Shown in pieces: positions 1 through 8,673 of a stretch of DNA of 64,000 nucleotides. Numbering within the stretch: the stretch's first letter is position 1; each line of letters opens with the position of its first letter. The stretch comes from Phycisphaeraceae bacterium. Lineage in GTDB: Bacteria > Planctomycetota > Phycisphaerae > Phycisphaerales > UBA1924. The stretch covers positions 806,001 to 870,000 of the forward strand of contig CP054186.1 in NCBI GenBank assembly GCA_015200025.1, given 5' to 3'. Below the pieces are notes generated by a model. It was not told the DNA's origin. It was given only the letters and a program-made list of their open reading frames with translations, and made no database searches. Both the position numbers and the translations under genes were made by a program.

Positions 1-387
1 GCGCCCGAGCCCGTCGACGAGGTAAAGGCGGAATCGCCCGCCCCCGCCAAGGGGAAGAAGCGGGGCAAGGCCGCCGCCGAACCCCCGCCCCCGCCGCCTC
101 CGCCCCCCCCGCCGCCCGAGGACGAGGAGGACGACGACGATGAACTGGGGCTCGAGGAGCTCGAAGAGGCGCTCCGCGAAGAAGGTCTGATCGACGACAT
201 CCCGCCCGAGCCGATCCCCGTCCACGCCTCGTGGAACCTCGCGGCCATGGTCGCCGCCGTCTCGAGCGTCGGGTACGACGGCCCCCTCTCGGTTGACTAC
301 CGTGGCAAGGGGGACGTTACACTGGGCATCGAGAACAGCCGCAAGGCCCTCCAGGCGGCGTTGGACGGTGTCCTCAGCGGGGCGTGA
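1..387 (+). CDS. C-terminal part of a probable sugar phosphate isomerase/epimerase (TIM-barrel) protein, 5' end outside window
   Basis: An open frame runs from base 1 to a TGA at 385-387. The visible 128 residues begin with an Ala/Pro/Lys stretch, a run of about a dozen prolines and an acidic Glu/Asp block. These look like a disordered insert. The ordered end holds GYDGPLSVDYRG, followed by a helix ending in KALQAAL, which resembles the last strand and helix of xylose-isomerase-like TIM barrels. The assignment rests on this short tail only, so it is tentative. The proline/acid insert so close to the C-terminus is unusual for that family. Confidence 0.5.
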   Translation, partial: APEPVDEVKAESPAPAKGKKRGKAAAEPPPPPPPPPPPPEDEEDDDDELGLEELEEALREEGLIDDIPPEPIPVHASWNLAAMVAAVSSVGYDGPLSVDYRGKGDVTLGIENSRKALQAALDGVLSGA

Positions 388-489
388 CCCGCCGTCCAAC
401 CCTCGGGTCGCGCCCGGCGTGAGCCACGCACCATGACGACCGCGCCCGGACCCATCCTGATCATCGAATCGACCGCTCGGGGTGACGAT

Positions 490-1185
490 ATGAAAACCCT
501 CCTGGCGGGCCGGCCCGTCATCATCACGCTCGACGGCCCCGCGGGCACCGGGAAGTCCTCCGTCGCCCGTTCGCTCGCCAAGAGACTCGGGCTGGATTTC
601 CTCGACACGGGCGCGATGTACCGCGCCGCCGCCGTCGCCGCGATGCGCCGGGGCCTCCGCCCCGACCAGGCCGCCGAGGTGGTCGCCGCCGCGATCGAGG
701 CCGACATCCACTTCGACTGGTCCAAGGACCCACCCTCGATCGTCGTGGACCGCACGCCGGTGGACGACCTGATCCGACGCCCCGAGGTCACCTCGGTGGT
801 GAGCCCGATCGCCGCGATCGGGGACCTGCGGCGCCTGATGGTCTCCCGCCAGCGCGAGATCGCGAAGAACCACCGCCGGCTGGTGTCCGAGGGCCGCGAC
901 CAGGGCTCGGTGGTTTTCCCGTCCGCGGACGTGAAGTTCTACCTCGAGGCCGACGCCGCCGTCCGCGCCCGACGCCGCGCCGATCAGCTGCTCACGATGA
1001 ACCAGCCCGCGGATTCCGACCGGATCCGCCGCGACATCGAGGAGCGGGACCAGCGAGACTCGACCCGCGCCGACGGGCCCCTGATCTGCCCTCCCGACGC
1101 CGTCCGCATCGACACGTCGTCGCTCTCGTTCGAGCGCGTCGTCGACCGGCTCGAGGACGAGGTCCGGACCCGCCTGGTCCGTTGA
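490..1185 (+). CDS. cmk: Cytidylate kinase
   Basis: Phosphorylates CMP/dCMP with ATP in the cytoplasm, feeding CTP and dCTP pools. The 231-residue protein has a P-loop GPAGTGKSS at residues 16-24, DTGAMYR at 39-45 and the family motif GRDQGS at 135-140. Its length matches bacterial Cmk (about 220-230 residues). An upstream in-frame ATG at 433 would add 19 residues that do not look like Cmk. The ATG at 490 follows GGGGTGA and puts the P-loop strand at the usual distance, so I prefer it. plsC follows 70 bases downstream, a cmk-plsC order known from other bacteria. Confidence 0.93.
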   Translation: MKTLLAGRPVIITLDGPAGTGKSSVARSLAKRLGLDFLDTGAMYRAAAVAAMRRGLRPDQAAEVVAAAIEADIHFDWSKDPPSIVVDRTPVDDLIRRPEVTSVVSPIAAIGDLRRLMVSRQREIAKNHRRLVSEGRDQGSVVFPSADVKFYLEADAAVRARRRADQLLTMNQPADSDRIRRDIEERDQRDSTRADGPLICPPDAVRIDTSSLSFERVVDRLEDEVRTRLVR

Positions 1186-1241
1186 ACCCGCGACGACCGG
1201 CCCTCGCGGACCGCCCCACCCCCGCACGCCCCCGCCACGGG

Positions 1242-1247
1242 TACCCT
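1242..1247 (+). promoter_or_regulatory. Candidate -10 element for plsC, leaderless position
   Basis: TACCCT lies 8 nt before the ATG of plsC. No Shine-Dalgarno is visible and no clear -35 was found. If it is used, transcription would begin at or next to the start codon. This is one of several such cases in the window. Confidence 0.3.
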
Positions 1248-1255
1248 TGAGCCCG

Positions 1256-2032
1256 ATGTTCGACTCCATCCGCGAACGTACCCCCAGCGGGAGCGTCCTC
1301 AAGGCCGCGTTCTACGGCGTGGGCAAAGCCGCCACCCAGATCCTCTGCTCGTCCCTCTTCCTCGGGCGGGCGTTCCACGGCGGGCGCGTCCCCGCACGCG
1401 GACCCGTCCTCATCGCCGCCAACCACCAGTCCTTCCTCGACCCACCCTACGTCGGGAGCCACATCTACGGCCGTCAGCTCGCCTTCATCGCCCGGAGCGG
1501 GCTCTTCCGCGTCGGGCCCTCGGGGTGGATCCTCTCGGCCCTCAACTCCATCCCCATCAACGAGGAGGGCGCGGGCGACGCCGCCGCCATCCGAACCACC
1601 CTCCGCGTCCTCGACCAGGGCCACGCGGTCCTCATCTTCCCCGAAGGCAGCCGCACGCCCGACGGCCAGACCAAGGACTTCAAACGAGGCGTCGCGCTCC
1701 TCGTCAAACGCTCACGCTGCCCCGTCGTCCCCGCCGCCGTCGAGGGCAACTTCGACGCCTGGCCCATCTCCCGCCCCTTCCCACGCCTCTTCGGCCCCCG
1801 CGTCGCCGTCATGTACGGCGAGCCCATCCCCCACGACGAGCTCATCAAGGACGGCTCCGACGCCGCCCTCGATCGCCTCCGACGCGAGATCGAGGGCATG
1901 CGCGCCCAGCTCCGCGCCCTCCTCCGCCGTCACACGTACAACGTCTACCCCGTGGCCCCGGGCGATCCACCGCTCGACCCCGCCGCGCCACGCCTCTTCG
2001 GCCCCGGCTCCTACACCGCGCCCCAGCGCTGA
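1256..2032 (+). CDS. plsC: 1-acyl-sn-glycerol-3-phosphate acyltransferase
   Basis: Transfers an acyl chain to lysophosphatidate to make phosphatidate at the cytoplasmic face of the inner membrane. The acyltransferase motif NHQSFLD (HX4D, catalytic His and Asp) is at residues 56-62 and FPEGSRT is at 128-134. An N-terminal hydrophobic stretch (about 20-40) may anchor it. Total length is 258 residues. A TTG at 1247 in the same frame would add three residues; the ATG at 1256 is the better start. The last 40 residues are Pro-rich and probably disordered. It lies just downstream of cmk on the same strand. Confidence 0.88.
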   Translation: MFDSIRERTPSGSVLKAAFYGVGKAATQILCSSLFLGRAFHGGRVPARGPVLIAANHQSFLDPPYVGSHIYGRQLAFIARSGLFRVGPSGWILSALNSIPINEEGAGDAAAIRTTLRVLDQGHAVLIFPEGSRTPDGQTKDFKRGVALLVKRSRCPVVPAAVEGNFDAWPISRPFPRLFGPRVAVMYGEPIPHDELIKDGSDAALDRLRREIEGMRAQLRALLRRHTYNVYPVAPGDPPLDPAAPRLFGPGSYTAPQR

Positions 2033-2061
2033 CCACCGACACCCGCCCCACCGCCCGGGCG

Positions 2062-4773
2062 TCACACCCCGTCGTCACGCCGACCCCGGAGCGCCCGGCG
2101 CCGGATCGCCTTCTCCGCCTCCACCGCCGCGAAGCACACCAGCCCGACCAGCCAGATCACCCCCCACGCGTGCGCGTCCAGCGGCCCAAAGTGCGCCACC
2201 CGCGCCAGCCCCGGCACGTACATCAGCGACAGGTGCACCGCCAGCATCGCTCCGATCCCCACCCACAGCCACCCGTTCGACCACGCCGGCACCGACCAGA
2301 ACGGCCTGAGCAACGCCCGCGCGCTGAACAAGTAGTACACCTTCCCCACGATGATCGCCGTCACCGCCGCCGCCCGCGCGCTCGCCTCGTCCCGCCCGCG
2401 CCACAGCTCGTACTCGAACGACCCCAACGCCGCCACGCACAGCAGCAGGCTCACGAACCCCGTCCGCATGAACAGCTCGTACGTCAGCAAAGGCTCCCGC
2501 GGGTCCCTCGGCGGACGCTCCATCACCCCGGGGTCCTTCCGCTCGAACACCAACGGCACACCCAGGAGCACCCCCGTCGCCATGTTCACATACAACGCCT
2601 GGATCGGCAGGATCGGCAGCACCCCGCCCCACGCGATCGACACGAAAATCACCAGCCCCTCGCCCCCGTTCGTCGGCAGCGTCCACACGATGAACTTCGT
2701 CAGGTTCCCGTAGACGCTCCGACCCTCCTCCACCGCCGCCTCGATCGACGCGAAGTTGTCGTCCGCCAGCACCATGTCGGCGGCCTCCTTGGCCACCTCC
2801 GTCCCGCCCTGCCCCATCGCGATCCCGATATCCGCCTGACGCAACGCCGGCCCGTCGTTCACCCCGTCCCCCGTCATCGCCACCACGTGCCCGCGAGACT
2901 GCAACGCCACCACCAGCCTCAACTTCTGCTCCGGCGTCATCCGCGCGAACACCGCGCACGACTCGGCCACGCCCGGCAACTCCGCCTCCGAGACACTCGC
3001 CAGCTCCGCCCCCGTGATCGCCCGGGGTTTCTCGCCCTCACCGATCCCCATCATCCCCGCGATCGACGACGCCGTCTGCGCGTGATCCCCCGTGATCATC
3101 TTCACCTCGACCCCCGCCCGCCGGCACACCGCCACCGCCTCCATCGCCTCGGGCCTCGGCGGATCCAACATCCCTTGCAGCCCAAGAAACGCCAGCCCCC
3201 CCGCCTCGACCACCCCGGCCGACACGCCGCCCGAACCCGCTTCCCCTTTCGCGAACGCCAACACTCGCAGTCCCTTCGCCGCCATCTCCGACGCCGCCGC
3301 CGACACCGCCGCCGCGTCCATCGCGCGGACCTCGCCCCCCGGCCCCATGATGCCCGAGCACATCCGCGTCACCCGCTCGGCCGACCCCTTGACCAGGACC
3401 ATCGCCCCGCCGCCGTCACGATTGAGCGTCGCCATGTACTGCCGTTCAGAATCGAACGGGACCGCGTCGAGCCTCGGGTGCGTCGCCGCGAGCCCCTCGT
3501 GATCCAGCGCCGCCTTCCGCGCCGAAACCAGCAGCGCCCCCTCCGTCGGGTCGCCGCGGATCTCCCATCCCGCGCCCGCGCGAACCAACCCCGCGTCGTT
3601 GCACAGCGCCCCGCACCGTAGCGTCTCGTGCAACGCCGCGTGCGCGGGCTCGGCGATATCCACCGCCACCCCCTCCTTGGTCACCTCTCCTTCGGGCGCA
3701 TACCCCGACCCCTCCACCGCGTACGACAAGCCTCCGGCCCAGACCCCTCGCACCGTCATCTGGTTCTGCGTCAGCGTCCCCGTCTTGTCCGAGCAGATCA
3801 CCGTCGTCCCGCCCAGCGCCTCGACCGCCGGCAGACGCCGGATGATCGCTCGCCGTGACGCCATCCGCGAGACCCCCACCGCGAGCATGATCGTCACCGC
3901 CGCCGGGAGCCCCTCGGGGATCGCCCCGACCGCCAACGCCACCGACGACATGAAGATCTCGCTCAGCCCGCGCCCGCGGATCACCCCCACGGCGAACGCC
4001 ACCACCGCGAACCCAAGGATCGCCCACAGCAGCACCCGGCTGAACGCCGCGATCTTCCTCGTCAGCGGCGTCGCCAACTCCTCCGCCGACGAGATCATCG
4101 CCGAGACCCGACCCACCTCCGTCCGATCCCCCGTCGCGATCACCACGCCCTCGCCCTGCCCACGCGTCACCAGCGCCCCCGCGTACGCCATGCTCGATCG
4201 GTCCCCCAGGACCGCGCCCTCCCCCACGGCGTCGGGCCGCTTCCCCGACGCCACCGACTCGCCCGTCAGCATCGATTCGTCGCACGCCAGCTCGCGCGAC
4301 GCGATCACCCGCACGTCCGCCGGGACCTTGTCCCCCGCCTCGATCACCACCACGTCCCCCGCCACCAGCCCCGCCGCGTCGATCCGCCGCGTCCGCCCGC
4401 CGCGACGCACCGTCGCCGACATCGTCATGGACCGCGACAACGCGTCGATCGCCGAGAGCGCGCGGGCCTCCTGCACGTACCCGATCACCGCGTTCACCAG
4501 CACCACCCCGAAGATCACCGCCGCGTCCAGGTACTCCGCCAGCGCGAGCGTCACCCCCGTCGCCCCCAGCAGGATGTACACCAGCGGCGCATGGAACTGC
4601 AACGCGAACCGCACCCACGCCGGCCTCGCCCCACGCGGCGTGATCGTGTTCGGCCCGTCACGCGACAGCCGCGCCGACGCCTCGGCCTCCGTCAGCCCGA
4701 GCCTCGCGTCGCTCCCCAGACGCGCCGCCGCCGCCCCGGCCTCCATCGCGTGCCACGCCACCGCCTCGCGCAT
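2062..4773 (-). CDS. P-type cation-transporting ATPase (type II, PacL/SERCA-like)
   Basis: ATP-driven cation pump of the inner membrane, 903 residues. It has LTGES (169-173, actuator), PEGLP (286-290, TM4 ion-binding kink), the phosphorylation motif DKTGT (329-333) and a hinge GDGVNDGP near residue 640, with a full set of N- and C-terminal membrane segments. TM4 fits type II pumps. In the TM6 region the usual N-x-x-TD of Ca2+ pumps is replaced by NMATGVLLG, so the acidic Ca2+ ligand is absent and the transported ion is uncertain. It stands alone on the minus strand; its start region faces a divergent hypothetical gene. Confidence 0.9.
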   Translation of the reverse strand: MREAVAWHAMEAGAAAARLGSDARLGLTEAEASARLSRDGPNTITPRGARPAWVRFALQFHAPLVYILLGATGVTLALAEYLDAAVIFGVVLVNAVIGYVQEARALSAIDALSRSMTMSATVRRGGRTRRIDAAGLVAGDVVVIEAGDKVPADVRVIASRELACDESMLTGESVASGKRPDAVGEGAVLGDRSSMAYAGALVTRGQGEGVVIATGDRTEVGRVSAMISSAEELATPLTRKIAAFSRVLLWAILGFAVVAFAVGVIRGRGLSEIFMSSVALAVGAIPEGLPAAVTIMLAVGVSRMASRRAIIRRLPAVEALGGTTVICSDKTGTLTQNQMTVRGVWAGGLSYAVEGSGYAPEGEVTKEGVAVDIAEPAHAALHETLRCGALCNDAGLVRAGAGWEIRGDPTEGALLVSARKAALDHEGLAATHPRLDAVPFDSERQYMATLNRDGGGAMVLVKGSAERVTRMCSGIMGPGGEVRAMDAAAVSAAASEMAAKGLRVLAFAKGEAGSGGVSAGVVEAGGLAFLGLQGMLDPPRPEAMEAVAVCRRAGVEVKMITGDHAQTASSIAGMMGIGEGEKPRAITGAELASVSEAELPGVAESCAVFARMTPEQKLRLVVALQSRGHVVAMTGDGVNDGPALRQADIGIAMGQGGTEVAKEAADMVLADDNFASIEAAVEEGRSVYGNLTKFIVWTLPTNGGEGLVIFVSIAWGGVLPILPIQALYVNMATGVLLGVPLVFERKDPGVMERPPRDPREPLLTYELFMRTGFVSLLLCVAALGSFEYELWRGRDEASARAAAVTAIIVGKVYYLFSARALLRPFWSVPAWSNGWLWVGIGAMLAVHLSLMYVPGLARVAHFGPLDAHAWGVIWLVGLVCFAAVEAEKAIRRRALRGRRDDGV

Positions 4774-4843
4774 GACGCAGTGTACCGCCCAGCCCGACCC
4801 CGTGTCCCACCGGGAGCAACCCCCTCTCGCGGCCCGGGCACGC

Positions 4844-4849
4844 CATAAT
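4844..4849 (+). promoter_or_regulatory. Candidate -10 element, leaderless position
   Basis: CATAAT (5 of 6 to TATAAT) lies 5 nt before the ATG at 4855. There is no Shine-Dalgarno for that gene. The position would place +1 at or within the start codon. Confidence 0.4.
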
Positions 4850-4854
4850 CATCC

Positions 4855-5334
4855 ATGAACGCCCTCGACAAACTCCGCGACGTCGCCCGCGAGATCCGCG
4901 AGGCCAAGGACCCGATGAAACTCGCCGAGCAGTGGGCCCTCGCGGGCCGGCTCCTCGCCCGCTTCAACGCCGACCCCAAGGCCGTCGCCGACGTTGTCTC
5001 ACGCCGCGATCGCCCCGCGCTCGACACGCTCATCTTCAACACCAGCGCCGCCCTCAACCCCGCCGCGAACGCCCCGCCCGCGCCAAAGCCCGCCGAGTTC
5101 CCCCAGGACCTCCTCGACCGCGCCATGCACGCCTTCCGCAAGCGACTCAAGGTCATGCGACTCGCCGACGAGTCCAAACTCGGCGGTCGGTACACCTCCG
5201 GCGGACGCGCCTCCAACATCGACGCCATCCAACCCCCCGACGGCTTCGAGCCCGCCGTTTGGGACGCCCTCGCCCGCGCCGGACGCCTCACCCACACCGG
5301 CCAGGGCTTCTACGCCGACGTCCCCAACCGCTGA
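4855..5334 (+). CDS. Conserved-looking hypothetical protein, 159 aa
   Basis: Not recognised. A soluble, charged, mostly helical protein with no signal peptide or membrane segment. Residues 1-65 form an amphipathic helical region; a Pro/Ala linker lies near 66-80. The second half is basic (KRLKVMRLADESKL) and carries a glycine-rich GGRYTSGGRAS stretch and an aromatic C-terminus (GQGFYADVP). Codon use agrees with neighbouring real genes. Its ATG is preceded by CATAAT rather than by a ribosome binding site. It is divergent from the P-type ATPase and followed by a membrane protein gene. Confidence 0.75.
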   Translation: MNALDKLRDVAREIREAKDPMKLAEQWALAGRLLARFNADPKAVADVVSRRDRPALDTLIFNTSAALNPAANAPPAPKPAEFPQDLLDRAMHAFRKRLKVMRLADESKLGGRYTSGGRASNIDAIQPPDGFEPAVWDALARAGRLTHTGQGFYADVPNR

Positions 5335-5382
5335 TCCCCTCCCACCGATCCCCACCCCCGCGCACACCCCCGCGTTCCGGGG

Positions 5383-5388
5383 TAGGCT
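5383..5388 (+). promoter_or_regulatory. Possible -10 element upstream of the 5460 gene
   Basis: TAGGCT lies about 70 nt before the ATG at 5460, giving an ordinary leader that includes the GAGGAG ribosome binding site. No -35 was recognised. Confidence 0.25.
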
Positions 5389-5459
5389 GTCGCTCGGCCT
5401 CCGGGGCGCGCCCGGGCCGAATCCGGGGGAAAGTGGCGGGTGGGGCCGAGGAGTTTCCC

Positions 5460-6020
5460 ATGGCCTTCCTCACCACGCTCTGGCTCCCCATCGTCCTCTC
5501 CGCGGTCCTCGTTTTCATCGCGTCCTCGATCATCTGGGCCGCGCTCCAACTCCACAAAAACGACTACACCCAGACCCCCCACGACGCCGCCTTCCAGGCC
5601 GTCCTCCGCGACAACGCCATGGGACCGGGCCTCTACTGCATCCCCAGCCGCCACGACGGGGAAACCCCCGCCGCCTACCAGGAACGATTCACCAAGGGCC
5701 CGTGCGCCCTCCTCGCCGTCCCCAGCGGGCCGTTCAACTTCGGCAAAACCCTCGGCCTGTGGTTCCTCAACCAGCTCGTCCTCGCCGCCCTCATCGCCTA
5801 CGTCGCCCACGCCGCCATCCCCACCGGCGACTCGGCCCCGTCCTATTTCGCCGTCTTCCGCGTCGTCGGGGCCGTCGCCCTCCTCGCCCACGCCGGGATG
5901 GCCGCCAACGACACCCTCTGGCGGTTCCTGGGGTGGCGCCACGCCGCCTCGTCCCTCTTCGACGGCGTCGTCTACGCCGCCCTCACCGCCGGCTGTTTCG
6001 CGGGCCTCTGGCCCCGCTAA
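5460..6020 (+). CDS. Small integral membrane protein, unknown function, 186 aa
   Basis: Begins at an ATG preceded by GAGGAG. Residues about 5-29 form the first membrane helix. A soluble loop of about 70 residues follows and contains [14 protein letters not shown]. Three more hydrophobic segments fill the C-terminal half (around residues 100-122, 128-150 and 160-183), giving about four membrane helices with the loop on one face. I do not recognise the family. The conserved-looking Cys and His of the loop could bind a ligand, but this is a guess. The downstream neighbour is convergent. Confidence 0.75.
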   Translation: MAFLTTLWLPIVLSAVLVFIASSIIWAALQLHKNDYTQTPHDAAFQAVLRDNAMGPGLYCIPSRHDGETPAAYQERFTKGPCALLAVPSGPFNFGKTLGLWFLNQLVLAALIAYVAHAAIPTGDSAPSYFAVFRVVGAVALLAHAGMAANDTLWRFLGWRHAASSLFDGVVYAALTAGCFAGLWPR

Positions 6021-6060
6021 CCCTCACCCCACCCCACACCACCAGAGCCTGGTGATCATC

Positions 6061-6095
6061 AAAAAGCGACGGAGCCCGCCTCACCACGGGCGGGC
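6061..6095 (-). terminator. Rho-independent-type terminator of the dockerin-like gene
   Basis: Arms GCCCGCC (6074-6080) and GGCGGGC (6089-6095) pair around an 8-nt loop. On the minus strand the hairpin is followed after a short gap by five T residues (6061-6065). It lies about 30 bases beyond the stop codon at 6124. Confidence 0.6.
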
Positions 6096-6123
6096 CCCGC
6101 AACGCCTCTCCCCTCCACGCCGA

Positions 6124-6882
6124 TCAGCACCCCGCGTCGAACGACGCGAGGAAATCATCGAGATCGAAGAAGTCCACGAACCCATCCCCGTTAAAGTCCG
6201 CGTTCCTCCCCGGCACGCACGCCACGCCCTCGAAGCAGCCCACATACGCGTCGAGGTCGAAGAAGTCCACGAACCCGTCCCCGTCGAAGTCCGCCCGGCA
6301 CGAGAGCCGGATGTTCACCGCGAAATCCCCGTTGGGGTCCGTGTTGTCGTGGTACAGCGAGTCCAACGCGCACACGAACACGTGCGTCGCCCCCGCCGGA
6401 ACCTGCACCACCGCGAACCCGGGGCCCGCGTTCGCCGTGATCAGAAAGTCCTCCGGGATGTCCGTCTCGAGGCTGTTGTAGAACGTCCGCCCGGACACGA
6501 ACGGCGCCGATGCGTCCAACGCCCCGGGAACCCGATGCCGCTCCGACCCACCCAGCAGCACCGACCCGGCGCTGAACACACCGCACATCCCCGACGCCGA
6601 ATTGTCCGGACTCCCGCTCTGGTGCGCGTACCCGCCCAGCCGCTCGAACCGCAGCACGTCCCCGGGGCCGAACCCGATCGACGCCAGATCGATCGCCGGC
6701 GCCGCGAGCGCTCCGGCGTCGTTGCTCGTGCGCAGGTACGTCGCCCGCGGGTTGATCGGGACCGTCACGTCCCCCGCGTACGCCTCCGCCCACGCGAACC
6801 CGACCACCCCCACCATCGCCCCTACCACCACCGTCCCACCCCACACCGACGCCGTGGCCCGAGAGCCGTGCTTGTTCCGCAT
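6124..6882 (-). CDS. Exported protein with C-terminal dockerin-like EF-hand pair
   Basis: 252 residues. A signal peptide starts [14 protein letters not shown], with a hydrophobic core to about residue 35 ending AEAYAG. The middle part is a secreted beta-rich domain of unknown role. The C-terminus has two near-identical calcium-loop repeats containing [14 protein letters not shown], the dockerin/GC-type EF-hand pattern found in many planctomycete secreted proteins. Two ATGs (6888 and 6882) follow AAGGAAC; the second has the better spacing. The next gene upstream on the same strand (7018-7692) has a similar leader. Likely a secreted or surface protein; its ligand is unknown. Confidence 0.78.
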   Translation of the reverse strand: MRNKHGSRATASVWGGTVVVGAMVGVVGFAWAEAYAGDVTVPINPRATYLRTSNDAGALAAPAIDLASIGFGPGDVLRFERLGGYAHQSGSPDNSASGMCGVFSAGSVLLGGSERHRVPGALDASAPFVSGRTFYNSLETDIPEDFLITANAGPGFAVVQVPAGATHVFVCALDSLYHDNTDPNGDFAVNIRLSCRADFDGDGFVDFFDLDAYVGCFEGVACVPGRNADFNGDGFVDFFDLDDFLASFDAGC

Positions 6883-6951
6883 GGTCATGTTCCTTCCCGG
6901 AGCCATGCGATACGACGCCCCCGACCGGCTAGATTTCCCGCCGCGCAACGA

Positions 6952-6986
6952 CAAGCCCGGGCGAACACCACGCCCGCCCGGGCTTG
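6952..6986 (-). terminator. Strong hairpin downstream of the 7018-7692 gene
   Basis: Perfect 11-bp arms, CAAGCCCGGGC (6952-6962) and GCCCGGGCTTG (6976-6986), with a 13-nt loop. It sits 32-66 nt after the stop at 7018 on the minus strand. There is no long T tract, so it is a probable rather than certain terminator. Confidence 0.5.
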
Positions 6987-7017
6987 CACAAAGACCAATC
7001 AAATCTTGAACACACGA

Positions 7018-7692
7018 TCAACGACGACGACGGCCCGCCGCCAGGAGACCCAGGCCCGCCAACGCCATCGCGCCCGGCGTGGGCACGATGTGGTCCTGCG
7101 CGCCCGCCTTCGACATCACCACGATCGTCGTGTTCAACGGGCCCGTCCCGTCGAGCGAATCCAGGTACGACTGCGCCAGCGCCACGCCCGCCCCGTGGTT
7201 GTTCGTCAGCCTCACCGATCCGCCCGCGAGGTTGAGGACGCCGCTGTTCTCGTACACGATCTCCCAGATCGCCAGCTGCATCGCCACCGCCCGGGTCTGG
7301 TTGAGCGCCACCCCGAACGCCGGCGTGTAATACCGCCCGAACAGCTCGCGGACCAGGTTCGCCTTCCCGGCCCCCATCGCGCCCGTGTTCGGCGCCGACT
7401 CGAGCGTCATGATGTCGTAGCAGTAGTCCGTGCCCGCGCGCACGTGCTCGGTCAGCTCCGTGCAGAACGTCATGAACTCGCCCTGCGCCCCGCCGTACGT
7501 CCCGCCCGTCCGCGTCCAGCGGTACAGCCCCGCGCGGCCCGTGTCGTGCCACGACTCACCGTCGTCGAACGAGAACTGCCCGTTCGCCCCGGGCGCCACC
7601 TCGTTGAACGTCGCGCACAGCGTGTCATCACCCGCCAGCGCCGAACCCGCCGCCGCGCACAGCGCACAGGCCGCGACCACCCGAATACACAT
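7018..7692 (-). CDS. Exported protein with PTPG...RRRR C-terminal sorting-like tail
   Basis: 224 residues. The signal peptide ends near SALAG. The mature region has two Cys pairs and motifs such as FCTELTEHV and [13 protein letters not shown], typical of small secreted planctomycete proteins. The C-terminus is [18 protein letters not shown] followed by four Arg: a short Pro motif, a hydrophobic helix and an Arg cluster. This is the layout of PEP-CTERM/exosortase-type sorting signals. The gene at 15540 has the same type of tail. The start follows GGCAGGAC; two in-frame ATGs (7698, 7692) are possible. The function of the main domain is unknown. Confidence 0.75.
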   Translation of the reverse strand: MCIRVVAACALCAAAGSALAGDDTLCATFNEVAPGANGQFSFDDGESWHDTGRAGLYRWTRTGGTYGGAQGEFMTFCTELTEHVRAGTDYCYDIMTLESAPNTGAMGAGKANLVRELFGRYYTPAFGVALNQTRAVAMQLAIWEIVYENSGVLNLAGGSVRLTNNHGAGVALAQSYLDSLDGTGPLNTTIVVMSKAGAQDHIVPTPGAMALAGLGLLAAGRRRR

Positions 7693-8023
7693 CGTCATGT
7701 CCTGCCCTCTCCAAACGTGGGCACGCCGCACCCGCGCGAAACGCATGGCATGACAAACGCCACGATCGCGAGGGTTCAGCGCAAACCCAAACTCAAGGAG
7801 GGTGTCTCTCTCTCAGACGCACTCCCGGCCGCCGGGCCCCGCGGAAAGGGGCGTCGGCAACGCCCGCAAGATACCAACGCCCGCACCTCACTTTCAACCT
7901 CTACGCCGTCATTCCCCTCAAAACCCGCATATCCCCCGGCGTTATTGGACGCCCCCCACGGTCGCCGTCCACCGGTACCATGCCCTCGCGTCCACCACCG
8001 CGCGTCCGCGCCCAAGGAGACCC
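7693..8023. other. Divergent intergenic region, 331 bases
   Basis: Separates the start of the minus-strand exported protein from the plus-strand lipoprotein at 8024. It should hold both promoters. A TACCAT about 43 nt before 8024 is a weak -10 candidate. No RNA gene, repeat or convincing small gene was seen. Confidence 0.4.
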
Positions 8024-8542
8024 ATGCACCCATCCGCCGCCCGATCCGCGTTCATCCTCCCCACGTTCGCCCTCGCGGCCCTCCTCACCGGGTGCGGGGC
8101 CACCGGCGCCGCCCGCACCGCCTCGGACCTCGATCAGGCCAACCTCCTCGCCGCGCGGGACGCGTATTTCGCCGCCTGGACCAAGGGTCCGGGGCCCTTC
8201 GACATGGCCGCCCTCGAACGCGTCTGCGACAACACCTCCACCTTCCTCTCCTTCGACGCCATCTCCCCGAGCACCACCATCATCCGCGGCTGGGGCGCTT
8301 ACGCCGGCATCTGGTCGCAGGCCCTCGCCGGGTACACCTCCGCGAGCCTCACGCCCGACGAGCACCTCGCCGCCTTCATGACCGGCCACAGCGCCTGGAC
8401 CGCCTCCCTCGCCCGCGTCAACGGCACCCTCCCCGACGGGACCGTCCTCGACGTGCCCGTCCACGTCACCCTCGTCTGGCAACTCCACGGCCGCGAGTGG
8501 CGCATCGTCCACGAGCACGTCTCCGCCCCGGTCCGCCGTTAA
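8024..8542 (+). CDS. Lipoprotein with SnoaL/NTF2-like (ketosteroid isomerase-fold) domain
   Basis: 172 residues, starting at an ATG preceded by AAGGAGA. The signal peptide ends in a lipobox LLTGC, predicting an outer or inner membrane lipoprotein. Residues about 45-170 match the SnoaL-like/DUF4440 fold: an N-terminal helix ([12 protein letters not shown]), a central part with [11 protein letters not shown], and final strands [21 protein letters not shown]. These domains bind small hydrophobic ligands or act as accessory domains; no catalytic role can be assigned. It precedes the collagen-like gene on the same strand. Confidence 0.78.
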   Translation: MHPSAARSAFILPTFALAALLTGCGATGAARTASDLDQANLLAARDAYFAAWTKGPGPFDMAALERVCDNTSTFLSFDAISPSTTIIRGWGAYAGIWSQALAGYTSASLTPDEHLAAFMTGHSAWTASLARVNGTLPDGTVLDVPVHVTLVWQLHGREWRIVHEHVSAPVRR

Positions 8543-8673
8543 CGCCCGCGACGCCCGCGACGCGCAACCCCTGCGCCCCCGACCGCTCCCGCCGACCCGC
8601 GCTGATCCTCCGCTCCGGCATGGCCGACGAACCCACCGCGCCGCGCACACCCCGCGCGTCGCGGAGGCTGATC

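Noticed and set aside
1525..3621. 698-codon plus-strand frame overlapping plsC and the P-type ATPase
   Set aside because: Composition is that of an out-of-frame GC-rich read (PRR repeats). Both underlying genes have clear family motifs.
5440..8673. Very long open frame on the plus strand leading into the collagen-like gene
   Set aside because: Stop-poor reading caused by high G+C. The translated part is Pro/Arg/Ser-rich low complexity and overlaps three real genes; the real gene starts at the ATG after GGAGG at 8674.
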